Assembly: GCF_025151535.1 (NCBI RefSeq) | Contig: NZ_CP102288.1 | Location: 2,303,501 to 2,367,500, forward strand | Direction of reading: 5' to 3' | DNA length: 64,000 bases | Source of the DNA: Segatella copri DSM 18205 | GTDB taxonomy: Bacteria; Bacteroidota; Bacteroidia; Bacteroidales; Bacteroidaceae | Shown here: in pieces, positions 36,217 through 43,862 of the stretch | Numbering within the stretch: the stretch's first letter is position 1 | Layout of the letters: each line of letters opens with the position of its first letter | Program-made: the position numbers and the translations under genes | Notes under the pieces: model-generated | What the model saw: only the letters and a program-made list of their open reading frames with translations | Database searches by the model: none | Told to the model about the DNA's origin: nothing

Positions 36217-36558
36217 TTAGAACCAAGAACCTAACTTGCCTTGCTTGTTCGCCTTAGAAACAACAAAGCCAAGAGCAACATATACCACCCATGAAACACA
36301 AAGTCCAATAGACATATGTAGCATAAATGTACTTTTCTTTGAACCAGTTTTCAAACCTATATATACAAACAAAAATGCAAGTAATGCAGAAACAACAGGT
36401 GCAACAATACTGGAGAACCAGAATATCACCTTACGTTTTCTTACATCACTCAGATTAGGCTGATAAGAAACATTGTTGGACAAAATGATAGCCAACACCA
36501 AAGCCAATACCGATGCCACCAAGGCACAAATATAAACAGGAACGATAATTTCTGACAT
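36217..36558 (-). CDS. Small membrane protein of the TerD operon
   Basis: A 113-residue protein with three predicted helices (about 5-26, 44-68 and 79-103) and a basic cytoplasmic loop (NLSDVRKRK). No family recognised. It lies 15 bp before the tubulin-like gene and 30 bp after the lipoprotein, and could connect the cytoplasmic components with the periplasm. Confidence 0.75.
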   Translation of the reverse strand: MSEIIVPVYICALVASVLALVLAIILSNNVSYQPNLSDVRKRKVIFWFSSIVAPVVSALLAFLFVYIGLKTGSKKSTFMLHMSIGLCVSWVVYVALGFVVSKANKQGKLGSWF

Positions 36559-36588
36559 ACTTTTTCTTTTTATATGGTTATACGATTG

Positions 36589-38139
36589 TTATTGATTCAT
36601 TCTGATAAAATAGCTATATACACAGCTACCTTGAGGATTGCAATGCTGTAATACATTTCTAATCGCAGAGCTGAGACAATTATTGCCAGGCCAAGAGAAG
36701 AGGTTATCTATTTGAACACCAAGATTTGGCTCTGCCTTAGCCACAATAATGTCTATGCGATAAAGACCTGAAGGTTCCTCATTACCAGCTATAACACCAC
36801 CAAACTGAGGATTCAAATCTACAGCTAACTCTACATCATGTCCTTTCGTCTTGGCAAAAGATTGAGCGAACAAACTTTGATCAAAGGCTACCACTCCTTG
36901 AATATCCGCAATATTTCTACCTCCCAACTTTACATAATCAAACTCAGGTAAAAGTTTACCTTGCTCATCATATAAGTTAGAGCTTTCAGTTGGCACTTCA
37001 ATCTCTTTTTCTCCTTCAACTATTGTAGTCTTAGGTTTATATAGCATAGCTGTATGCCAATTCATATAAAGGTCAAAATCTTTTCCTATGTCCGCCATTC
37101 TTGCCGCTAAGCCTTTTATTTGATAAGAATCGACATTAGAAAAATCTGCATATAGATTTTGGAACAAATGCCGGAATCGGTATTGCAAAGGAATTTCTTC
37201 TTCCTGCTGGCCACGAGCATTTTCCACGATAGCTTGCCACCCCTCATCAAAAGTATACAACTCGGCACGTGATCCCTGCAAGAAATTAAAGCCATCATCC
37301 TTTCCATTCTCCACAGACCCAGTAACTACATCATCACCATTTGCATCATGATAAGTTCCACCTATACAAGGACCTGCATAAGCACCACTTGTTCCACCTT
37401 TCTTTGGCAATACTGTGTAGTTATGCATAGAAAGCGTAAAACGTTTATAGTTCTGAGCCTTGCCTTGCAAACCATCTTCAATTTCTTTCAAGAAGCGATG
37501 ATTCTCGTCATCAAAAACAGTATAGTAAAGATGTTTATCTAGAGCACCTTCTTTGTAATCTGTCACAAAGAACGTTATATCCTTACCTCTCTTTAACCAT
37601 TCCTCAAAGTAAGGAGTAGCATAAGCTTGTTGATAAATCTGATGTCCTGGTGTATATTCCTCGTAATCCGTTACCAACAAGGCACTTCTATTCTCATCGA
37701 CAATTTTCTTGAGAGTTTTTTCTATAGGAGCATACAATTGTCCTTGAGCTGCAGGGTTATGTAGTTGAGCAAAGATATTCGCAGCTGAATGCAAATCGTT
37801 TCCATTCAACTTTTCAATCTTTTCATTAGCCAATGAATAAAGGTCATAATTATTCAATGAACCTGTAACCTTCTGTGTGATACCATTAAAGGTTTGAGCA
37901 GTAGCTGGGTCATCGTATGCTATATAAACACCAGAAAAATCAAAATAGGCAGCCCATTTCCCCTCATTTGGCATTCGCTGTGAGTCTTTCTCGTAGTAAG
38001 CTTGGATGTTTTGTGGATTAGGACTCAAATCCACCTTATGTCCACCACAACTTGACGTGCAACCAACAAGACTCATTGAGGCTAAAAACATCAATAAAGA
38101 AGAACCAATCCTAGGCAGTTTTAAAGATCTATTCAACAT
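36589..38139 (-). CDS. Lipoprotein, first gene of the TerD operon
   Basis: A 516-residue protein with a lipoprotein signal peptide (LLMFLASMSLVGC, Cys27). The mature part has a recurring strand-loop pattern (WAAYFDFSGVYIAYDD, ALLVTDYEEYTPGHQ, ITFFVTDYKEGALDKH) that could form a Rossmann-like or VWA-like fold with a DFSG loop; this is an inference. Two later cysteines (NNCLSSAI, QHCNPQGSC) may form a disulphide. It would sit in the periplasm or at the surface and provide the extracytoplasmic part of the system. Confidence 0.75.
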   Translation of the reverse strand: MLNRSLKLPRIGSSLLMFLASMSLVGCTSSCGGHKVDLSPNPQNIQAYYEKDSQRMPNEGKWAAYFDFSGVYIAYDDPATAQTFNGITQKVTGSLNNYDLYSLANEKIEKLNGNDLHSAANIFAQLHNPAAQGQLYAPIEKTLKKIVDENRSALLVTDYEEYTPGHQIYQQAYATPYFEEWLKRGKDITFFVTDYKEGALDKHLYYTVFDDENHRFLKEIEDGLQGKAQNYKRFTLSMHNYTVLPKKGGTSGAYAGPCIGGTYHDANGDDVVTGSVENGKDDGFNFLQGSRAELYTFDEGWQAIVENARGQQEEEIPLQYRFRHLFQNLYADFSNVDSYQIKGLAARMADIGKDFDLYMNWHTAMLYKPKTTIVEGEKEIEVPTESSNLYDEQGKLLPEFDYVKLGGRNIADIQGVVAFDQSLFAQSFAKTKGHDVELAVDLNPQFGGVIAGNEEPSGLYRIDIIVAKAEPNLGVQIDNLFSWPGNNCLSSAIRNVLQHCNPQGSCVYSYFIRMNQ

Positions 38140-38212
38140 TTTGCTTTTTTATGTGCGCAGATACGTCCCCATCAACACTGTGCGATTAGACATCAAAGTT
38201 TCATACGAACAT

Positions 38213-38305
38213 AAAAAAGCGTGGGAACTGCCTGTCGTCTGTCCCACTGATAGAGGCCTTCGCATTGCCCGATACTGCTGAACAGACAACGTTAGAGCCC
38301 ACGCC
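38213..38305 (-). ncRNA. Candidate structured RNA or leader before the TerD operon
   Basis: On the minus strand a closing stem GGCGTGGG / CCCACGC encloses a second stem of 11 consecutive pairs (GTTGTCTGTTC with GGACAGACGAC, two G-U), and the element ends in six T. It lies 74 bp before the lipoprotein ATG. It could be a free small RNA or a leader terminator that controls the operon. It has no SRP-type motif, and I could not match it to a known family. Confidence 0.5.
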
Positions 38306-38325
38306 GATATGATATACGCCACCAC

Positions 38326-38367
38326 ATGGAGTATCTTACCTATTATTATAGGTATACAATACTCCAT
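38326..38367. repeat. Hairpin upstream of the candidate RNA
   Basis: The outer arms ATGGAGTAT / ATACTCCAT and inner arms ACCTAT / ATAGGT form a nested hairpin. It lies about 20 bp from the candidate structured RNA and has no T run. It may be part of a longer structured leader or a protein-binding site. Confidence 0.6.
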
Positions 38368-38919
38368 TGGCTGTGATATAATCACACCCGTAGACACCTA
38401 CCGTTGCTAAGTCCATGACAGTATCTGAAAGTTGCGAAGTTTCTATCAGTCGTGAACAAAGCGCCAAGTATGCGCCTTATATATGTCGTGTCTCTTTCCC
38501 ACCCTACTCTCCTCTATCATAAAGCTAAAGCAAATATGAAAAGGCTCGGCGTGGTTCGAGACTTTTGCTGCGATTTTCATGTTTTTACACATTTCTATCG
38601 CTAACTGCCTACAAAATTATAGAAAAAAAACGAAACAACAAAACTTTTAGCAAAAAAGTTTCGAAAAAAGTTGTGTGAGGGGACACAATCGTAAAAAGGA
38701 GAGCTATTTGTGGAACATGATTCTTCCTACAAAAGGGATGAGGCTAGGATGATATTTAGAAAGAAGTACGCAAGCGATAAAGAACCAACAATTACACGCA
38801 CGTATAAATCTTTATTCTCGAAAAAAGTATCAAAGTCTCATTTTTCGGTGTAGAATAAGACTTATATCTTTAATACACAACACTTTATCACGAATGAGAC
38901 TTCTCTAAAAATAAAGGGA
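38368..38919. other. Gene-free AT-rich stretch
   Basis: No open frame or known motif is convincing here. It holds several A/T runs and short stretches such as AAGTCTCATTTTTCGG (about 38836) that recur in the terminator and flank of the VirE-like gene 3 kb downstream. It separates the TerD operon from the DUF6078/VirE-like pair and probably contains divergent promoters. Confidence 0.4.
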
Positions 38920-38960
38920 GAAGTATCATCGAAGTATCATAAATTAGCGAGAAGTATCAT
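38920..38960 (+). repeat. Three direct repeats GAAGTATCAT
   Basis: Exact copies start at 38920, 38931 and 38951, about 120-160 bp upstream of the DUF6078 gene. An inverted copy (ATGATACTTC) occurs at 41676, right after the VirE-like gene. They could be operator or origin-type sites for the gene pair they bracket. Confidence 0.65.
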
Positions 38961-39084
38961 GATTTCTTGCTTGCATCGAAAAAAAATGCTTTATGAAGTG
39001 ATAATAATAGCATTTGCAAGGCAATAAACAGGAGGTTTTTGCGTTTAGTAAAACAGAATGTTTTATTCTTAATACTTAAGAAAC

Positions 39085-39540
39085 ATGGATGAAAAGGAAT
39101 TACTGAAAAAGGCTTTTGAGTACGGAAACGTACCTAGCAACATCACCTACTGTTTCACCGAACCATGTCCGATGAAAAACAAATGTATCCACTATCTATC
39201 CGGTCTCTACAAAAACGAGAAGACTGATAGAGGGGATGCCATTTTCCCAAATGCCCTGAAAAACGGGAATTGCAAGTACTTCGCTCCGCTGCGTGTCGTG
39301 AAAATGGCATGGGGATTCGACAAACTCTTTGCCGAAATGAAAGTGAAAGACGCTCCTGCACTGCGCGCCGAAATGAGAGACTACCTCGGCAGCAAAGGAC
39401 AATACTACCGTTACAAACTGGGACAACTGAAACTCCTGCCGGAACAACAGGCATATATCAAACAGCTCTTCGACAGATACGGATATAAAGATGTTGAATT
39501 CGACCATTTCTCAGAAGAGATTGATTTCACTAAAAGCTAA
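39085..39540 (+). CDS. DUF6078-like protein
   Basis: A 151-residue protein with a cysteine-rich N-terminal half (NITYCFTEPCPMKNKCIHYL, KNGNCKYFAPL) that may bind a metal, and a helical C-terminal half ending EFDHFSEEIDFTKS. This pattern matches proteins common in Bacteroides and Prevotella, often near VirE-like genes. The function is unknown. Four or five cysteines spaced C-x3-C-x5-C suggest a zinc or iron-sulphur site. Confidence 0.7.
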   Translation: MDEKELLKKAFEYGNVPSNITYCFTEPCPMKNKCIHYLSGLYKNEKTDRGDAIFPNALKNGNCKYFAPLRVVKMAWGFDKLFAEMKVKDAPALRAEMRDYLGSKGQYYRYKLGQLKLLPEQQAYIKQLFDRYGYKDVEFDHFSEEIDFTKS

Positions 39541-39595
39541 TCTCTTTCTCTGCCCTCCAGATGTTCCAGCCATGCCATTTAAACGGTCCCACAGA

Positions 39596-39661
39596 GAACA
39601 CGTGACGGGCTACCGGTGAACACGTGACGGGCTACTGGAGAACAAGTGATGGGCAACCATT
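39596..39661 (+). repeat. Three 22-bp tandem repeats
   Basis: Units starting at 39596, 39618 and 39640 each begin GAACACGTGACGGGCTAC or a close variant; the spacing is exactly 22 bp. A degenerate half unit (GGAAACAAGTGCCC) follows at about 39674. They lie between the DUF6078 and VirE-like genes, with a further AT-rich run of GTTAATAGTT-type repeats before the VirE-like start. Confidence 0.8.
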
Positions 39662-39784
39662 GCCCGTATAACGGGAAACAAGTGCCCAATTTACCAACCG
39701 AACTTTGGGCAACGCAAACAAGAGTTTATAGTTTATAGTTAACAGTTAATAGTTAACAAACAAACATCCTAATCAATATATTCA

Positions 39785-41671
39785 ATGAAGGTAACAATCG
39801 TTCATACAAACAACAAGAAGCAGCTCCTCGTCAGCACCAAGACGATGGAGAAGTTGCTGCAACGTATCGCAAAAGATGACAGCAGACTTACTGTTACCCA
39901 TTTCCGCGAATACGTGACCTATATGGAAAGCGGCTACGAATATTACAAGGATATGCCAACATGGATGCACATCTACCCCGCTGCTGAATTCGCCAAAGAC
40001 GAAAACAACAACCTGAAGATGAAGGCGTGCAACGGTATCCTGATGCTGAAATTCGGAAACATCACGGATGTGGACGGCGTGGAGGGCGTGAAGCGCTCGG
40101 TTGCCATGCTGCCTTCTACCTTTGCTGCGATGGAAGGTGCTGATGGTAAGTCGGTTATCGTATTGGTGAAATTCTGCAATGAAGATGATTTGCTGCCTGC
40201 TGAGGAGGCGGATGCCGAACGACTGTACCGCATCGCTTACCAGCAAATTCTGCCTGTATATCAGGCGATTGCCAAGGCTTCGGTGCTCACAGACGGACCG
40301 AAACCTTCTATAGAAGCGGGCTCAAACCTGTCTTTTGAGCCTTCGATGCACAACAGTTTTATGATGACGCTCGATGCGAAACCTTATTTCAACAATAAGG
40401 CGGTAGCGATGAAAATTGACAGCAACATGCACCCTCAGAACCAGGCTTTCAACACAGAAGATAATCAGCAGATGAATCCTGGTTCCGATACTTCGGAAGA
40501 AGAAAAGAAAGTTGACAAGAACAGCGTTCGCGAGAATATCATGAGCATGATGCAGCTGCTGAAAAGTAAATATAACTTCAGATACAACACGGTGATGAAA
40601 TTCGTGGAATACATGCCGAAGGAGAAGGGGTGGTATGGTTTCCAGCCTGTGGATCCGAGAGTGCAGAAGCGCATGACGCTGGAGGTGCAGCTCGCTGATA
40701 TCCGGGTGAGCATCAAGGATGTAAGGAATTTTCTGGAGTCTGATTATATCAAGAATTATAATCCGATAGATGAATATCTCTTCCAATGCTACGACAAATG
40801 GGACGGGAAGGACCATATACGTGCCTTGGCTCGTACGGTTCCTACCAACAATCCTTACTGGGCAGACTGGTTCTACACCTGGTTTCTGGGCATGGTTGAC
40901 CAGTGGCGCGGCTTTACCCATCGCCAGTATGGCAACTCGGTGGCTCCGCTTCTCATTTCCAAGCAGGGTTACAACAAGAGTACTTTCTGTCGCCGGCTGT
41001 TGCCACCGGAGCTGCAATGGGGATATAGCGATAATCTGATTCTGTCAGAAAAACGTCAGGTTTATCAGGCGATGGCGCAGTTTATGGTCATCAATCTCGA
41101 TGAGTTCAACCAGATTTCGCCACAGGTGCAGCAGGGATTTCTGAAGAATCTCATCCAGTTGCCTACACTGAAATACAAGCCTCCGTATGGCAGTCATGTC
41201 ATGGAATTTCCTCGTCTTGCCTCGTTCATCGCCACGAGCAACATAACGGATATTCTCACCGATCCATCCGGCAACCGAAGATTCATCGGTGTGGAACTGA
41301 CGGGGCCGATCGATGTGAGCTTGCGTCCGAACTATCAGCAGCTTTTCGCCCAGGCGCTGACTGCTTTGCACAATGGCGAGAAGAGTTATTTTGATGCGGA
41401 ACAGGTGAAGTTGATCATGAAGAACAACTGTCAGTTTGAGGTGGCTGAGCCGATAGACCAGTATTTCCAGCTCTATTTTGATTTGGTTGAGAATGAGAAA
41501 GAGGGTGAATATCTGACTGCTGCCGAGATTTTCGACTATCTGAAAAAGCAGATAGGTTCATCGCTCAAGGTGAACAGTTTGATGGGATTCGGCAGAAAAC
41601 TGGCGAATATGAGTGAGTTAAAACATAAGAGATTTGCAGATGGAATGAAGTATCTTGTAAAGAAAAAGTGA
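39785..41671 (+). CDS. BT4734/VirE-type protein (virulence-associated E-like ATPase)
   Basis: A 628-residue protein. The N-terminal half resembles the BT4734-like domain; the middle has the VirE/primase-helicase-like ATPase region (YNPIDEYLFQCYDKWDGKDH, ISKQGYNKSTFCRRLLP in the P-loop position, VINLDEFNQISPQVQQG for Walker B, FIATSNITDILTDPSGNRRF). The C-terminus matches the DUF3874-like winged region. Such genes are frequent in Bacteroides genomes and derive from phage or plasmid replication proteins. The P-loop GYNKST deviates from GxxxxGKS, so ATPase activity is uncertain. Confidence 0.85.
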   Translation: MKVTIVHTNNKKQLLVSTKTMEKLLQRIAKDDSRLTVTHFREYVTYMESGYEYYKDMPTWMHIYPAAEFAKDENNNLKMKACNGILMLKFGNITDVDGVEGVKRSVAMLPSTFAAMEGADGKSVIVLVKFCNEDDLLPAEEADAERLYRIAYQQILPVYQAIAKASVLTDGPKPSIEAGSNLSFEPSMHNSFMMTLDAKPYFNNKAVAMKIDSNMHPQNQAFNTEDNQQMNPGSDTSEEEKKVDKNSVRENIMSMMQLLKSKYNFRYNTVMKFVEYMPKEKGWYGFQPVDPRVQKRMTLEVQLADIRVSIKDVRNFLESDYIKNYNPIDEYLFQCYDKWDGKDHIRALARTVPTNNPYWADWFYTWFLGMVDQWRGFTHRQYGNSVAPLLISKQGYNKSTFCRRLLPPELQWGYSDNLILSEKRQVYQAMAQFMVINLDEFNQISPQVQQGFLKNLIQLPTLKYKPPYGSHVMEFPRLASFIATSNITDILTDPSGNRRFIGVELTGPIDVSLRPNYQQLFAQALTALHNGEKSYFDAEQVKLIMKNNCQFEVAEPIDQYFQLYFDLVENEKEGEYLTAAEIFDYLKKQIGSSLKVNSLMGFGRKLANMSELKHKRFADGMKYLVKKK

Positions 41672-41675
41672 AATA

Positions 41676-41740
41676 ATGATACTTCTATGAGACTTTAATG
41701 AGACTTCTCGGCACCAAAACCGAGAAGTCTCATTCTTTTT
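41676..41740 (+). terminator. Terminator after the VirE-like gene, with inverted iteron copy
   Basis: A 14-bp stem (ATGAGACTTCTCGG with CCGAGAAGTCTCAT) is followed by TCTTTTT. Just before it, ATGATACTTC at 41676-41685 is the inverse of the repeats at 38920-38960. Confidence 0.85.
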
Positions 41741-41844
41741 ATCTCATTATCTATCAAGTCTTTAAGTCGATATTTTCAATAGAAAATGAGACTTTGAGAC
41801 TTTTTCTCAAAAAAAAACTTTTTCACGTAAGAGAGAAAGCTTTT

Positions 41845-41923
41845 GCCCTTACAGGGCGACAGGCTTGCATCCATCATTACCCAGGGCGCTGCCCTGGGCT
41901 ATGAGCTTCTGCCCTTTCAGGGC
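41845..41923. repeat. GCCCT palindrome cluster
   Basis: Three palindromes lie in 80 bp: GCCCTTACAGGGC, CCCAGGGCGCTGCCCTGGG and GCCCTTTCAGGGC. Clusters like this are scattered between genes in Prevotella and resemble REP-type sequences. Here they fill the gap between convergent VirE-like and nhaD genes. Confidence 0.75.
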
Positions 41924-41955
41924 GTGTGGGGTTTACATCTGAAAATGCTTATCCT

Positions 41956-43326
41956 TTAGATAGCATAAAGGAAGGTACGGATGAACCAGTAGCAAACGAT
42001 ACCTGCGATGTAACCTACGAAAGCAATCCAGGAGATGTGTTTCATATACCAGCCGAAGGTAATCTTCTCCAAGCCCATTACTACCACACCAGCAGCACTA
42101 CCGATAATCAGCATAGAACCTCCGACACCGGCACAGTAGGCCAGCAACTGCCAGAAGACACCATCTACAGCCATATCGCCAGCGGCTGCCACAGGATACA
42201 TTCCCATACATCCGGCTACCAGAGGCACATTATCAACAATACTTGAAAGCACACCGATGATACCAGTAACCAGGTAGTGGTTGCCATCGAATACGACGTT
42301 CAAGCCCTGACCCAAAGCAGTCAACACGCCAATCTCAGCCAGGCAGGATACTGCCATCAGGATACCGAGGAAGAAGAGGATGGTACTCATATCAACACGA
42401 GAAAGCAACTTGGTTACTCGCTTCTGAGTGCCCTCGGCATCAGCTCCACGATGCAAACCGCGATAGAAAACTTCGGTAGCAGTCCAGAGAACGCCCAATA
42501 CCAGAAGGATTCCTACGAATGGAGGCAAGTGGGTGATACTCTTGAAGATAGGAACAAAGATCAAACCGCCTACTCCCAACCAGAACACAGCCTTGCGCTG
42601 ACCTTCGGTGAAATCGCTGACCGATGCATTCTGCTGGGCAGAAACCTCAGGCATCAAGAGTTCGCCCTTCAACATGGTCTGAAGGATGAGGGCTGGAATC
42701 ACCATGGAAACCACAGACGGGATGAAGATTTCGGCGATAACGCCGGCTGCAGTAATCAATCCCTTGTTCCAGAGCATGATGGTGGTAACGTCGCCGATTG
42801 GTGAGAAGGCACCACCCGAATTGGCTGCGATGATGACGAGGGATGCATAAACCATGCGATCCTTATGGTCGGTGACGAGCTTTCGGAGAATCATGATCAT
42901 CACGATACTGGTGGTCAGATTGTCGAGGATAGCCGAGAGGATGAAGGTAAGGACAGCGATACGCCAGAGGAGCGCACGCTTCGACTTGGTCTTCATCACC
43001 TTGCGAACCCAGTTGAATCCACCGTTCTGGTCAACTATTTCCACGATGGTCATCGCACCCATCAGGAAGAAGAGTGTTGTGGCGGTATCGCCCAGATGTT
43101 CCTGGATGATTCCGGTCACCTTCTCCACCATTCCAGCAGCACCACCTGTATAATCAGGGTGCATCAACTGGAGATACTGCATTGGATCCACCATATAGAG
43201 GGTCCAACAACCTACCAACATCAACAGGGCAATTGCAGCCTTGTTTACCTTAGTCAAGCTTTCGGTAGCTATGAGTGCATAGCCGAGCACGAAAACGACA
43301 ATAATAGAAATTGTAAGTGTAGTCAT
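41956..43326 (-). CDS. nhaD: NhaD-type Na+/H+ antiporter
   Basis: A 456-residue polytopic membrane protein with about 11-12 helices. Typical segments: TTLFFLMGAMTIVEIVDQNGGF, ILSAILDNLTTSIVMIMILR, ANSGGAFSPIGDVTTIMLW and GVLSSIVDNVPLVAGCMGMY. The conserved DNLT and DNVP pairs belong to the ion transporter fold. It would exchange Na+ for H+ at the inner membrane. It is transcribed alone. Confidence 0.93.
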   Translation of the reverse strand: MTTLTISIIVVFVLGYALIATESLTKVNKAAIALLMLVGCWTLYMVDPMQYLQLMHPDYTGGAAGMVEKVTGIIQEHLGDTATTLFFLMGAMTIVEIVDQNGGFNWVRKVMKTKSKRALLWRIAVLTFILSAILDNLTTSIVMIMILRKLVTDHKDRMVYASLVIIAANSGGAFSPIGDVTTIMLWNKGLITAAGVIAEIFIPSVVSMVIPALILQTMLKGELLMPEVSAQQNASVSDFTEGQRKAVFWLGVGGLIFVPIFKSITHLPPFVGILLVLGVLWTATEVFYRGLHRGADAEGTQKRVTKLLSRVDMSTILFFLGILMAVSCLAEIGVLTALGQGLNVVFDGNHYLVTGIIGVLSSIVDNVPLVAGCMGMYPVAAAGDMAVDGVFWQLLAYCAGVGGSMLIIGSAAGVVVMGLEKITFGWYMKHISWIAFVGYIAGIVCYWFIRTFLYAI

Positions 43327-43515
43327 TACTTTTTATTTATTATTAGATATTCTTTTTTCCTTTATGTATGATTTGGTACTCAAAATTACCAAACGGCTGC
43401 AAAGATACAAAAAGAAAAGCAATAACCACACGATTCCTTATTATAATTGTATGAAATCGTTTACTTACTTACGGTTTTAACCCGATAATAACCGATTTCG
43501 ACCAGTATGGTTGAG

Positions 43516-43650
43516 GCATTACATAAAACATGTAACGTAAAACATGAAATAGATATAAAACATTATGGAAATGCAAAATCCGAAACAGATAGCTGTCAAA
43601 GCTTCTGTTTCGGATTATCTTTTCGTATTCTTTCTTATTCATCCTTAAAA
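43516..43650 (+). repeat. ORF-less copy of the ATPase unit (MITE-like remnant)
   Basis: The sequence begins GCATTACATAAAACATGTAA and runs through the ATPase leader to the ATG at 43566, then continues within a few bases into the 3' flank with its terminator hairpin (ATCCGAAACAG at 43578, CTGTTTCGGAT at 43605). Full-length copies of the same unit are at 45301-46648 and 61001-62370. Here the 1.1-kb coding region is absent. Confidence 0.8.
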
Positions 43651-43665
43651 CATCGGCTCATACTT

Positions 43666-43728
43666 CTAGATGGTCAAGGTAACCGCTCTGGTAAAGCAAA
43701 GGCAAAGCATCCGTCATTTTCTCTGTAG
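43666..43728 (-). pseudogene. Fragment of an AAA-ATPase/DUF1703 gene
   Basis: The minus strand reads [20 protein letters not shown], closely matching [19 protein letters not shown] in the gene at 46640-49371. Only about 20 codons remain, joined to the ORF-less ATPase unit. Confidence 0.65.
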
Positions 43729-43783
43729 ATAGGCCGAAGGAGCTCAGTAGTGCCTCCTATTTTAGTTAACAAAAACTAAAATA

Positions 43784-43860
43784 GGGGATTTTGCAAGTAT
43801 TTACTTGTTTAAATTTGGGGATTTTGCTAACTTTGCAGCAAATAAAAATGGGGATTTTGC
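43784..43860 (+). repeat. Three direct repeats GGGGATTTTGC at 33-bp spacing
   Basis: Exact copies start at 43784, 43817 and 43850. The -7 box TAACTTTG (43827-43834) follows directly on the second copy, and the third ends 2 bp before the ATPase ATG. The position points to autoregulation of transcription and perhaps translation. Confidence 0.9.
43827..43834 (+). promoter_or_regulatory. -7 box of the ATPase at 43863
   Basis: TAACTTTG is an exact TAnnTTTG match between the second and third repeats, about 30 bp before the ATG. Confidence 0.7.
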
Positions 43861-43862
43861 AT

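Noticed and set aside
38213..38305. 6S RNA or SRP RNA identity for the structured element
   Set aside because: No SRP GGAAG-type motif and no large central bubble typical of 6S; too short. Left as unassigned RNA candidate.
38149..38397. 82-aa minus-strand open frame in the TerD leader
   Set aside because: It runs through the stems of the candidate structured RNA and its T run and has no recognisable motif.
43440..43500. Possible second hipA end (ATGAAATCGTTTACTTACTT resembles the hipA 3' flank)
   Set aside because: The match is under 25 bp with an internal difference and no coding sequence; chance cannot be excluded.
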